Notes under the pieces: generated by a model
Database searches by the model: none
What the model was told of the DNA's origin: nothing
Seen by the model: the letters and a program-made list of their open reading frames with translations, nothing else
From: CAZLAJ01 sp964644605
GTDB lineage: Bacteria; Patescibacteriota; Microgenomatia; UBA1406; GWC2-37-13
Length of the DNA: 24,256 bases
Assembly (NCBI GenBank): GCA_964644605.1
Contig: CAZXWS010000059.1
Location: 1 to 24,256 of the forward strand
Direction: 5' to 3'
Made by a program: the position numbers and the translations under genes
Shown: piece by piece, positions 13,035 through 23,100 of the stretch
How positions within the stretch are numbered: position 1 is the first letter of the stretch
Layout of the letters: each line of letters begins with the position of its first letter

Positions 13035-15131
13035 TTACTTTTTATCTATCATTGCTCTCACGACATTTGCTGGCACTTCTTCATAGTGAGAAGGTTCAAT
13101 GTATGGCACTCCTCGACCTTCAGTAAGAGATCGGAGAATCGTAACATATCCGGAAAGCTCTGATAGTGGGGCGTATGCTCTAATAACAGTGACTTTGCCA
13201 CGTTTTTCAGTACCAAGGATTTTTCCTCGTTTACTGGAAATATCACCAATGGCAACACCCATGAATTCATCTGGCACTGTGACTTCAAGTTTCATGATAG
13301 GTTCAAGCAATGTAAGTCCTGCTTTTTTAGCAGCATCCTGCAGAGCCATAGAACCTGCAATCTTAAAGGCAATGTCTGAAGAATCAACATCGTGATATGA
13401 TCCGTCATACAAAGTGATTTGTAGATCAGTCAATGGAAAACCAAGTAACACACCTTTGTCACACGCTTCTATTACACCTTTTTCTACAGAAGGAATAAAT
13501 TCAGAAGGAATTGCTCCTCCTTTGATTTTATTAAGGAATTTTACGCCTTCACCACGTGATAACGGTTCTACTTTGATAAGACAGTGTCCATACTGACCAT
13601 GGCCTCCGGTTTGTTTGATGTATTTTCCTTCAGCATCAGCAGGAGTGGAAATAGTTTCTTTATACGCTACTTGTGGTTTTCCAACATTAATTTCCATACC
13701 CATGTCTCGGCGCATACGATCAACAAGAATCTCCAAATGTAACTCTCCCATTCCTGACATGATTGTCTGTCCGGTTTCATGATTAACTTTCACTTTAAAG
13801 GTAGGATCTTCGTCAGAAAGTTTCTGTAGTGTAAATGACAGTTTTTCCTGATCTGCTTTTGTCTTAGGTTCAATAGCCAAAGAAATAACTGGCTCTGGGA
13901 ATGTGATTTGTTCAAGTAAGATAGGATTCGTTTGATCAGCTAATGTATCCCCTGTTTTTGTGTCTTTTGGACCAACTAAAGCTACGATTTCACCTGCATA
14001 TGCTTTATCAATTTCTTCCCGCTGGTTTGCGTGCATCAAAAGCACACGACTTACGCGTTCTTGTTTGTTTTCATTTACGTTATACACATAGGTTCCAGAA
14101 GTAAGAGTACCTGAATAAATTCTGGTATACGTAATTTTCCCCATGTGTGGATCAAGCTGGATTTTGAATGCTAAAGCAGCAAATTTTTCATCAGAGTTCA
14201 GTTGTCTTGTTTCTTCCGCATTGCTTTGAGGATTAATTCCTTTAATTTCTTTAAGATCTGCAGGTGATGGTAAATAATCCACTATAGCATCGAGTACTGG
14301 CTGTACACCTTTATTTCTTAAAGAAGTTCCGGCGTATACAGGAATCAGTTTATAAGCAATAACTGATTTTCGGAGTGCTTGTTTAAGATGAGGAATATCA
14401 ATTGCTTCACCGCCTAAGTATTTATTTAATAACTCATCATCAGTTTCCGCAATCTGCTCTACCATTTTTGCGCGCCATTCTTCAGCTTTTTGTTTATAAT
14501 CTTCTGGAATGTCTGTCGTTGTATATTTAGTTCCTTGGGCATCTTGATCCCAGACTAATGCTTTCATTTCAAGTAGGTCGATAACACCTTTAAATTCTTG
14601 TTCCTGTCCTATAGGATAGGTCATGACAACCGGATTCGCACCGAGACGATCTTTAATTTCTTCGACAGTACCTTCAAAATTTGCACCCAGTTTATCCATT
14701 TTATTAATAAAACAGATACGTGGAACTTTATATTTGTCAGCTTGGCGCCAAACAGTTTCTGATTGAGATTGAACACCTTCTTCAGCATCAAAGACCACCA
14801 CACCGCCATCGAGTACGCGTAAGGAACGTTCTACTTCTGCAGTAAAATCGACGTGTCCGGGAGTATCAATAATATTAATACGTATGCCTTTCCAGAAAGT
14901 AGTTGTAGCAGCAGAAACGATAGTAATACCTCGCTCACGTTCTTGTGTCATCCAGTCCATCTGTGTGTTTCCATCATCAATATCACCGATTTTGTAGGAT
15001 CGTCCAGTATAAAAAAGTATACGTTCAGTAGTTGTAGTTTTTCCTGAATCAATATGCGCGATAATACCGACGTTTCTAATTTTTTCTAATGGAACAAGGC
15101 GATTGGTAGTAATAACGTTTTGCTGAGCCAT
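13035..15131 (-). CDS. fusA: Translation elongation factor G
   Basis: The 698-aa GTPase has the EF-G length and motifs. G1 is AHIDSGKTT at residues 25-33, with Ser where bacterial EF-G usually has Ala. The switch I region is RGITIVSAATT, G3 is DTPGHVDF and G4 is NKMDK. Domain IV has GGHGQYGH, and domain V IMKLEVTVPDEFMG and GYVTILRSLTEGRG. EF-G drives tRNA-mRNA translocation and, with RRF, ribosome recycling. It follows rpsG in the usual str order, separated by a 202-nt gap holding a hairpin repeat, and is followed by a phosphoesterase rather than the customary tuf gene. No Shine-Dalgarno sequence precedes the ATG. Confidence 0.98.
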   Translation of the reverse strand: MAQQNVITTNRLVPLEKIRNVGIIAHIDSGKTTTTERILFYTGRSYKIGDIDDGNTQMDWMTQERERGITIVSAATTTFWKGIRINIIDTPGHVDFTAEVERSLRVLDGGVVVFDAEEGVQSQSETVWRQADKYKVPRICFINKMDKLGANFEGTVEEIKDRLGANPVVMTYPIGQEQEFKGVIDLLEMKALVWDQDAQGTKYTTTDIPEDYKQKAEEWRAKMVEQIAETDDELLNKYLGGEAIDIPHLKQALRKSVIAYKLIPVYAGTSLRNKGVQPVLDAIVDYLPSPADLKEIKGINPQSNAEETRQLNSDEKFAALAFKIQLDPHMGKITYTRIYSGTLTSGTYVYNVNENKQERVSRVLLMHANQREEIDKAYAGEIVALVGPKDTKTGDTLADQTNPILLEQITFPEPVISLAIEPKTKADQEKLSFTLQKLSDEDPTFKVKVNHETGQTIMSGMGELHLEILVDRMRRDMGMEINVGKPQVAYKETISTPADAEGKYIKQTGGHGQYGHCLIKVEPLSRGEGVKFLNKIKGGAIPSEFIPSVEKGVIEACDKGVLLGFPLTDLQITLYDGSYHDVDSSDIAFKIAGSMALQDAAKKAGLTLLEPIMKLEVTVPDEFMGVAIGDISSKRGKILGTEKRGKVTVIRAYAPLSELSGYVTILRSLTEGRGVPYIEPSHYEEVPANVVRAMIDKK

Positions 15132-15187
15132 TTTATGATTTTAACGTAAATGATTAATAATTTAATGAATTTGTCCAGATATTCAAA

Positions 15188-15293
15188 AAATCCAAATTAC
15201 AAAGCTCAAATTTCAAATCAAATCTAAAAACCAAATATTTTCGATTTTAGATTTTGAAATTGATTTGATATTTTGATTTTGAAATTTGGATTT
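15188..15293. repeat. AT-rich imperfect inverted repeat between rpsG and fusA
   Basis: AAATCCAAATT with following CAAATTTCAAATCAAAT is mirrored by AATTGATTTGATATTTTGAT and TTGAAATTTGGATTT at the other end, giving a roughly 100-nt imperfect hairpin. Short AAATTTCAAA-like units recur in both arms. It is the main content of the 202-nt rpsG-fusA gap. Confidence 0.55.
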
Positions 15294-15333
15294 ATTGTCC
15301 TTAGTGCTCGCTACTTACTACTATTTTATGGAG

Positions 15334-15807
15334 TTACCATTTTAAGTGAGCAAATGCCTTATTGGCTTCCGCAAGCTTTTCGGTCTGTGCTCTTTTGGCC
15401 ACTGCCTGTCCTTGATTACCGGCAGCTTCCATAAGTTCTATCTGTAGTTTTTTACTAAATGATCGGTACTCTTTATTCGAGCGTGTGGAAGCAGCATTAA
15501 TAATCCAGTTTAAAGCGAGGAACAATTTTCTTTCTTTTCTTACTTCAGTTGGTACGAGGTAGGATGCACCTCCAAGGCGTCGTGGTTTTACTTCATACGT
15601 TGGTGCAACATTCGCAATTGCCTGATGTAGAACATCCATAGGTTCTTTTCCTTCTTTTTTTATTTCATCAAGAACAGAGTAGACTATGTGTTCAGCAACA
15701 GTCTTTTTTCCGTCTATCATTAAATAGTTTATGAGTTTTGCAAGCTCATGACTTTCATAGACAGATTCGTGTCTGACTTTCGTTTTTTTGTATGGATGTC
15801 GAGGCAT
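15334..15807 (-). CDS. rpsG: 30S ribosomal protein S7
   Basis: The 157-aa protein matches S7 in length and sequence: LINYLMIDGKKTVAEHIVYS, ALHQAIANVAPTYEVKPRR-type core (here VLHQAIANV), VPTEVRKERK, and the C-terminal helical part with GNQGQAVAKR. S7 nucleates assembly of the 30S head by binding 16S rRNA and contacts the E-site tRNA and mRNA exit. It lies 22 nt downstream of rpsL and upstream of fusA, the conserved str order. No Shine-Dalgarno sequence is visible in the AT-rich gap before its ATG. Confidence 0.97.
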   Translation of the reverse strand: MPRHPYKKTKVRHESVYESHELAKLINYLMIDGKKTVAEHIVYSVLDEIKKEGKEPMDVLHQAIANVAPTYEVKPRRLGGASYLVPTEVRKERKLFLALNWIINAASTRSNKEYRSFSKKLQIELMEAAGNQGQAVAKRAQTEKLAEANKAFAHLKW

Positions 15808-15829
15808 TTGTTAAAAATTAAATTTAAAA

Positions 15830-16255
15830 TTATTTAGCGGCTTTTGCCTGTGGAACTTTTGATCCGTATTTGGATCGCGAAGTTGTTCTATTTGCTACAC
15901 CAGCAGTATCAAATTTACCGCGAACAATATGGTATTTTACACCTGGTAAATCTTTTACTCTTCCACCACGTACAAGCACGATAGAGTGCTCTGCTAAGTT
16001 GTGTCCAATTCCTTGGATATAGGCAGTAACTTCCATTTTATTAGATAGTCTGACTCTCGCTACTTTTCGAAGCGCTGAGTTTGGTTTTTTTGGTGTCATT
16101 GTTCTGACCACAGTACAAACACCCCGTTTTATAGGGTTATTTGTCTCTACATATTTTCTCTTAAGGCTATTAAAACTCACTTTAAGAGCGGCTGCGCGAG
16201 ATTTTTTCTCACGCTTCTGGCGTTTGTGCTTGATCAGCTGGCTGATTGTTGGCAT
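15830..16255 (-). CDS. rpsL: 30S ribosomal protein S12
   Basis: The 141-aa protein has the S12 core: RGVCTVVRTMTPKKPNSALR, VTAYIQGIGHNLAEHSIVLV and GGRVKDLPGVKYHIVRG. Both lysines classically linked to streptomycin (in TPKKPNSA and RVKDLPG) are present. An insertion of about 19 residues (VSFNSLKRKYVETNNPIK) follows the basic N-terminus, as I recall for CPR S12 proteins. The N-terminus MPTISQLIKHKRQKREKKS matches the universal S12 start, so ATG 16255 is firm even though it lies inside rpoC: the first 47 nt overlap the rpoC 3' end in a different frame. S12 forms part of the decoding centre. Confidence 0.97.
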   Translation of the reverse strand: MPTISQLIKHKRQKREKKSRAAALKVSFNSLKRKYVETNNPIKRGVCTVVRTMTPKKPNSALRKVARVRLSNKMEVTAYIQGIGHNLAEHSIVLVRGGRVKDLPGVKYHIVRGKFDTAGVANRTTSRSKYGSKVPQAKAAK

Positions 16256-19200
16256 AAGAATTTAAGAATTTCCCGTAATAAGATCCGATAAGATCTTGAG
16301 TTACCGGAATAAGTCTGCCTATTATAACATTTTCTTTGAGTCCTAACAAGTTGTCTATTTGTCCTTTTATAGCAGCAGTACTTAACACATCGGTTGTTCG
16401 CTCAAATGAAGCTGATGACAACCAAGACTCTGTGTAAATAGCTGCTCGTGTGATACCAAGAATTGATACTTTTCCGACTGAGGGACGACCTCCCTGAGCC
16501 AATGCTTTTTTATTCTCTTCTTCAAAACGAATTGTTGAGACCACTTCATCTTTGACAAATGGAGTGTCACCTTCATCTTCAATAATGACTTTATCACTCA
16601 TTTTTCGAATAATAACCTCGAAATGCTTATCATGAATTGGGATACCCTGTGATTCATAAACACTTTGGATCTCATCCAATAAGTATAGTTGCGCTGCACG
16701 AAGTCCTTTAATTGTGAGGATATCATTTACATCTAGGTATCCTTCAGATAGAGGAGTACCTGCAACTATATTGTCTCCATCTTTTACTTTTAGTTTTTGT
16801 GCCATTGGGATAACAAATTCTTGTTCAATAGGCGGATTACGATCAGTTGTTGATATCTTTACATAGTACATGTCTTTATCGGTATCTTCTTTCACACTCA
16901 CTGAACCTGAAACTTCGGCAATTGGAGAAACTATTTTTGGTGTTCGTGTTTCAAATAACTCTTCGACTCGTGGTAAACCTTGAGTAACGTCTGAAATAAC
17001 GATACCTCCAAAATGTCGCACTTTCATTGTAAGCTGTGTTCCAGGCTCTCCAATAGATTGCGCTGCCATCACTCCCACTGGTACACCGATCTCTACTGCT
17101 TTGTGAGTAGAGAGATCAATACCATAACATTTCTGACAAATACCATATTTAGATTGGCAGTAAAGGGCAGATCGTACTGTTACTTTCTTTACTTCAGCTT
17201 CCTGCAATTTTTTAATTAATGTTTCGTCAATAAGTTCATTGGCTTTTGCGAGCACTTTTTTGCCTGCTTCAACATCTCTTGCTAAATATCTTCCTTTAAT
17301 TCTGTCAAAGAATTTTTCACCTCGATTTTCTTCTGCATTAATGGTAAGTCCATTTTCAGCCTGACAATCTTCTTCTTTCACAATCATATCATGAGCAACA
17401 TCGACAAGTCGTCGTGTTAAGTAACCTGCATCTGCTGTTTTAAGAGCAGAATCAGTGAAACCTTTTCGGGCTCCGCGTGCAGAAATTACGTACTCAAAAA
17501 TATGAAATCCTTCTCTATAGTTTGATTTAGTAGGCACCTCAATAATTCGTCCAACAGGATCAACCACGAGACCTTTCATGGCTGAGATTTGTTTTAACTG
17601 TTCGCGTGACGCACGAGGTCCCTCTGATTTAATAGCAAGTTTTACTGGATTCTCTTCATCAAGAGCTTCCCATGTTAAGTTCGCTAATTTTTCTGTGGTA
17701 TTAATCCAAAGATTATTAGAGTAACGTTTCTTTTCGTCAACGGTTAATAATCCTTGATTATAATTTTCTTCAACTTTTGATAATTCTTTTTCTGTATCTT
17801 CGATAATGGATTTTTTATTATCTAATGTTGTGCAGTCAAAAATGGAAAGTGATAGGCCTCCAGAAATGGTGGCTCCCCAGAATCCAATTTCTTTTACACG
17901 ATCAATAAGTTCTCCAACTTTTACATTATCGTTTAGTATATTCATTGCGCGTACGACAAGTGCTTTAATACCTGAAGCTTTCACATCGGCATTAATGTAC
18001 CCAAGTTCTGGAGGCAATGTTTGATTAAACATAATGCGTCCGACACTGGTGCGAAGTACTTCTTCACCAATTTTAACCATGATAGGTTGTCGTAATTGTA
18101 TTCGACCAAATTGATATGCATTTAATGCATCATTTTTGTCTCCAAATATTTTCAATTCTTCATCCTTATGATTATTGTATTTATTGTCAAATGTGGTCAA
18201 GTAATACACACCAAGTGCCATTTCTTTATTTGGAACGGCAATAGGTGAACCATCAGCTGGTTTCAAAAGATTGTGGTACGGCAACATGCGACTTTCCACT
18301 TCGGTTATAGCATTTTTCGAAAGTGGTACGAAGACACCCATGGCGTCTCCATCGAAGTCTGCATTGTATCCAGTGGTAACTGTAGGATGTAATTTAATTG
18401 CATAAGAATCTGTCAGTACTGGGTAGAAAGCGAGTACTGATAATTTGTGAAGCGTTGGTGCACGATTCAATAACACTGGATGATTTTTGGTGATTTGTTC
18501 CAATATATCGTAAACAACAGGTTCTTTTTTCTCTAAGAAATTTTTTGCACTCTTAATATTAGGAGCAAGTCCTCTCACTATAATTTCGTGCAGTAAGAAT
18601 GGTTTGAACAGTTCGAGCGCCATTTCTTTTGGAATACCGCACTGATTGAGTTTTAATTCTGGACCAACGATAATTGTAGATCGTCCTGAATAGTCAACAC
18701 GTTTTCCAAGAAGGTTTTGTCGGAAACGTCCTTGTTTACCTCGTAAAATATCAGAAAGTGATTTTTGTACTTTGGAAGCTCCACCTTGTACTCGTGAACG
18801 ACCACGTGATTTTTGAAGGTCAATCAAAGAATCGACAGCTTCTTGAAGCATTCGTTTTTCGTTTCGTAAAATAATCTCAGGTGCACCAAGATCAATGAGC
18901 TGTTTTAAACGATTATTTCGGTTAATGACACGTCGATAGAAATCATTCAGATCTGATGTGGCGAATTTACCACCAGGAAGTTGAACAACAGGTCGTAAAT
19001 CGGGAGGGATGACCGGTAACACCGTGAGAATCATCCATTTTGGTTCTATTTTTGCTTTTATAAAAGACTCAAGTACGCGTACTTTCTTTAGTAATTTATT
19101 TCGGCGTTCACCCTTTACTTCTGGTAAAAGTTTTAAAGAGTCTGCATAAATTTTGTTAATATCAAAATTTGAAAGTATTTCATAAACTGCTTCGGAACCC

Positions 19201-19997
19201 ATACTTACGGTAAGGAAGTCTTCTAACCCTTTTTCTCGTAAGTATAAATAATCATCTTCTTCGATAGTATCCATAGGTTGGAGTGCTCTTACGGTTTTTG
19301 ATATTCGATCGAAGAAAGCAGTGCGTTGAGATTTTTGTTCTGTAAATTTATCTGCTAACACTTTAAATTGTTCACGCTCTTTTAGTTCAAACTCTGCTTT
19401 AGTAATTTCTTGTTGTTCTTTATTCGTAATTTTTTTAGAAAGAGACTCTTTTTGTTTAGTAAAGTCAGCTTCAATTTTTTGTTTTTCTTTAATATGCTGT
19501 TCTTCAAGCTGTTGAAGTTCCACTGTTTTCATTTCATCAATCTTTTTAGATACTTCAGTTTGTTTTTCTTTATTTACTTCTTTTACGAGATATAGTGCGT
19601 AGTAAATAATACGTTCTAATGATTGTGGGGGAACATCAAGGACAGTACTTAGAATTGAGGAGGTTCCTTTAAAATACCAAATATGAGCAATAGGGGAGGC
19701 TAATTTTATATGACCCATTCGTTCACGTCGTACTGCTGAAGTGGTGATTTCGACACCACAGCGATCACAGACAATACCCTTATAACGCATTCTTTTATAC
19801 TTACCGCAGTAACATTCGTAGTCTTTTGTGGGACCAAAAATCTTTTCATCAAATAACCCGTCTTTTTCAGCTCTAAATGTTCTATAGTTGATAGTCTCTG
19901 GTTTAGTTACTTCACCTTTGGACCAACTCAACATGTCCTCTAGTGATGCTAAACGAATGCGTAAACCGTGAAAATCGATAATATTGGCTTCTTCCAT
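16209..19997 (-). CDS. rpoC: DNA-directed RNA polymerase subunit beta'
   Basis: The 1262-aa protein contains the N-terminal zinc site C62-x-C64...C77-x2-C80, the clamp, and the catalytic NADFDGD near residues 545-551. The second zinc site includes YCQSKYGICQKCYG. The bridge helix/trigger loop segment is VGVMAAQSIGEPGTQLTM. Residues ~150-235 form a charged coiled-coil-like insertion rich in Glu, Lys and Gln between the zinc region and the clamp. Two motif variations are unusual: the bases after the metal-binding loop encode AMGVFVPL where QMAVHVPL is usual, and the trigger loop reads KVRHFGG instead of RTFH-GG, the histidine being kept. It follows rpoB after a 158-nt gap containing a hairpin, and its last 47 nt overlap rpsL. 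Confidence 0.98.
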   Translation of the reverse strand: MEEANIIDFHGLRIRLASLEDMLSWSKGEVTKPETINYRTFRAEKDGLFDEKIFGPTKDYECYCGKYKRMRYKGIVCDRCGVEITTSAVRRERMGHIKLASPIAHIWYFKGTSSILSTVLDVPPQSLERIIYYALYLVKEVNKEKQTEVSKKIDEMKTVELQQLEEQHIKEKQKIEADFTKQKESLSKKITNKEQQEITKAEFELKEREQFKVLADKFTEQKSQRTAFFDRISKTVRALQPMDTIEEDDYLYLREKGLEDFLTVSMGSEAVYEILSNFDINKIYADSLKLLPEVKGERRNKLLKKVRVLESFIKAKIEPKWMILTVLPVIPPDLRPVVQLPGGKFATSDLNDFYRRVINRNNRLKQLIDLGAPEIILRNEKRMLQEAVDSLIDLQKSRGRSRVQGGASKVQKSLSDILRGKQGRFRQNLLGKRVDYSGRSTIIVGPELKLNQCGIPKEMALELFKPFLLHEIIVRGLAPNIKSAKNFLEKKEPVVYDILEQITKNHPVLLNRAPTLHKLSVLAFYPVLTDSYAIKLHPTVTTGYNADFDGDAMGVFVPLSKNAITEVESRMLPYHNLLKPADGSPIAVPNKEMALGVYYLTTFDNKYNNHKDEELKIFGDKNDALNAYQFGRIQLRQPIMVKIGEEVLRTSVGRIMFNQTLPPELGYINADVKASGIKALVVRAMNILNDNVKVGELIDRVKEIGFWGATISGGLSLSIFDCTTLDNKKSIIEDTEKELSKVEENYNQGLLTVDEKKRYSNNLWINTTEKLANLTWEALDEENPVKLAIKSEGPRASREQLKQISAMKGLVVDPVGRIIEVPTKSNYREGFHIFEYVISARGARKGFTDSALKTADAGYLTRRLVDVAHDMIVKEEDCQAENGLTINAEENRGEKFFDRIKGRYLARDVEAGKKVLAKANELIDETLIKKLQEAEVKKVTVRSALYCQSKYGICQKCYGIDLSTHKAVEIGVPVGVMAAQSIGEPGTQLTMKVRHFGGIVISDVTQGLPRVEELFETRTPKIVSPIAEVSGSVSVKEDTDKDMYYVKISTTDRNPPIEQEFVIPMAQKLKVKDGDNIVAGTPLSEGYLDVNDILTIKGLRAAQLYLLDEIQSVYESQGIPIHDKHFEVIIRKMSDKVIIEDEGDTPFVKDEVVSTIRFEEENKKALAQGGRPSVGKVSILGITRAAIYTESWLSSASFERTTDVLSTAAIKGQIDNLLGLKENVIIGRLIPVTQDLIGSYYGKFLNSYANNQPADQAQTPEA

Positions 19998-20023
19998 ATA
20001 GAGTTAACCTAATTTCTAAAAAT

Positions 20024-20088
20024 AGTATCTAGTAGTTAGTATTTAGTAGCTAGGGAAAAATTAGAAGTTTTCCTAAATACTAGATACT
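20024..20088. repeat. Hairpin repeat in the rpoB-rpoC gap
   Basis: AGTATCTAGTA (20024-20034) pairs exactly with TACTAGATACT (20078-20088), and inside it GGAAAA (20054-20059) pairs with TTTTCC (20068-20073). The left arm carries extra TAGTA/TTAGT-type units as a bulge. It lies within the 158-nt space between two genes that must be co-expressed. Confidence 0.55.
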
Positions 20089-20155
20089 GTATACTGAATA
20101 CTTTATTCTTACAGTATTGTTTAGACTAATTAGGTAATTAGAAATTTGTAATTAC

Positions 20156-23100
20156 TTACTTTATGTAATCTATTGCAAGTCCAAGAGCATTAAGCTCTTT
20201 TACTAAGACATGGAATGACTCAGGGACGTTCGATTGAGGGATATCAATTCCCTTAATAATCGATTCAAATGCTTTAGTTCTTCCTCGTACGTCGTCACTT
20301 TTAATGGTCAAAAGTTCCTGTAATGTATGTGGTACACGATGTGATTCTAGTGCCCAGACCTCCATCTCTCCAAAACGTTGACCTCCCATTTGTGATTTTC
20401 CTCCCAATGGTTGCTGAGTCACTAATGAGTATGGCCCAACTGATCGTGCATGGAATTTATCTTCTACCATGTGGATTAATTTCATGATATATCCGACTCC
20501 AACTAACACCTGTCGGTCATATGCCTGACCAGTTTGTCCATCGTAGAGTTTGACTTTACCATCGAAAGGTAATCCAGCTGATTTAAGTTCGTTAATAATA
20601 AATTCTTCTTTTAATTGTTCAAATACTGGCACTGAGAAGCGTTGACCTTTATTTTTAGCAATTGATCCAAGAATGGTTTCAAAAAGCTGTCCTAAATTCA
20701 TTCTTGAAAGAATAGCTAATGGTGACAGAATAATATCTACTGGTGTACCATCTTCAAGGTAAGGCATGTCCCATTCAGGTAATATTTTAGAAATAACACC
20801 TTTATTTCCATGACGACCAGCCAGCTTATCACCAACGTTAATTTTTCTTAATTGAGCGGTAGTAACAATCATTCTTCTTAAGACGCTTGGTTCAAGTTCA
20901 TTCGGATCTTTTTTGGAATCAATTGACTCAACACTCACTACCGTTCCGCGTTTACCATATGGCATGCGCAGTGAAGTATCTTTTACGTCTTTTGCTTTTT
21001 CTCCAAAAATTGCACGAAGCAATCTCTCTTCTGCTGTAAGTTCTTTTTCACCTTTTGGAGCGACTTTTCCAACAAGAATATCTCCGCCTTTTACTTCTGT
21101 TCCGAGTAGTACTAATCCTTCTTTATCTAAATTCTGCAATACTTCTTCGCGGACATTGGGAATATCACCTGTTAATTCTTCTGGTCCTAATTTGGTGTCA
21201 ACAAGGTCCGCAATAAATTCTTCTGATGTAATAGATGTTAATAAATCTTCTTTAATGACTCTTTCAGAAATAACGAAACCGTCCTCATATCCCAGACCAT
21301 TTAATGATGTGTATGCTACTACGAGGTTTTGGCCAAGTGCTAAGTTACCGTTATCAGTACATGGTCCATCGATAAGGATCTGCCCTTTACTTACTTTTTC
21401 TTTTGGCCCTACTTTTGGATGTTGATCAAACATAACATCTTTATTAGTGCGGGTATATCTTTCTAAGTTGTATGTATATTCTTTACCACTCTTTCCTTTT
21501 ACGACTACTTTTCGACCGTCAACATACTGCACAACACCATCTTCAGCGGCATAAATACTTCTATTAAGAGCAGAAGCCACTTTTCTTTCCATGCCGGTTC
21601 CGACACGAGGAGCTGTGGCTTTGACCAATGGTACAGCCTGACATTGCATGTGTGATCCCATGAGGGCACGGCTTGCATCATCATTCTGCAAGAATGGAAT
21701 GAGTGCTGAAGATGCTCCAATCACCTGTCGCACCGTAACATCAATAAGATCTACTTTATTAGCAGGTATTTCTACAATATCACCTTTATGACGAACAACT
21801 ACGGTTTTGTCTGTAATAGTATTTTTATCGTCAATGTTTACACTATTTGAAGTTATGAAATACTTTTCTTCATCATCTGCTTGTAAGTATACGATTTCAT
21901 CAGTTACTTTTCCTTTTACCACTTTTTTGTATGGGGATTCTAAAAATCCATATTTATTCACCCGTGAACACAGAGCCATATAGGTAACGACACCGATGTT
22001 TGGACCTTCAGGGGATCTGATTGGATCAATTCTTCCATACTGTGAGGAAGAAATATCGCGGATTGAGAAAGAAGCACGTTCTTTTTCAATACCGCCTGGG
22101 CCACCAACAGTAATTCTTCGCAAATTGTCGAGTTCAGATAATGGGTTAGTTTGATCAACGATTGTTGATAACTGACTGGTTCTGTAAAAAGAATTAATAG
22201 CAACAATAAGAGGTTTTGAGTTAACGATCTGTGATGGATTCACATTTTGATCATTAGCTACTAAACTCATTCTTTCTTTTATTTCTCTTTCAACTCGTAC
22301 CATTCCAACACGAATACCATACATATTAATGAGTTCTCCAACAGTTCTCAGTCTTCGATTGCCAAGATGATCAATGTCATCAAAATTTCCTTTTCCTTTT
22401 GTGAGGTTGACCAAATATTTAATGGTCTCTACCATGTCTTTTTTAGTTAATAGGTGATTATCGCGTGTGTTTTCAATATCCAAACCAAGTTTTTTATTTA
22501 CTTTATAGCGTCCTACTTCTGATAAAGAATATCGGCGGTGATTAAAGAAAAGATTATTCAATGTCTCATACGCATTTTCAAGAATCAAAGGTTCGCCTGG
22601 TTTTACTTTTCTATATATCTCAAGTACTGCTTCATCTTTTGTTTTTGTATGATCTTTTTTGAAAGTTGGGTTGATATATTTTTCTAAAATATCATTATCT
22701 AAATCATTAAAAACAGACATAAGTTGTGCATTGTTCTGTCCTTCAAAAGCTCGTAAGAAAACACTTGCTAAGAATTTTCTTTTCTTGTTGACTTTCATCT
22801 CAATTAAGTTATTTTTGTTGATTGTGATATCAATCCAAGCTCCAATATATGGTCTAATTTCTGCATTATAGAGAGTAAGTCCGGTGCTTTTATCAACTTC
22901 TGCTGTAAAGTATGCACCAGGAGAGCGTGAAATTTGACTAATAACGGCGCGTTCAATTCCATTTATGATAAATGTGCCTTTACTTGTCATTTTTGGCAAA
23001 TTGAAGAAGTACACATCTTGTTTTTTTTCAGTACCTGTTTTTTTATTGAGTAATCGAAGTGTTAAATAGACAGGAACATCATACGTGAGTTTTTTCTGTA

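Noticed and set aside
20913..21425. 170-aa plus-strand open frame opposite rpoB, and similar frames opposite fusA, rpoC and the permease
   Set aside because: They are antisense to strongly conserved genes, have no family features, and reflect codon bias of the real strand.
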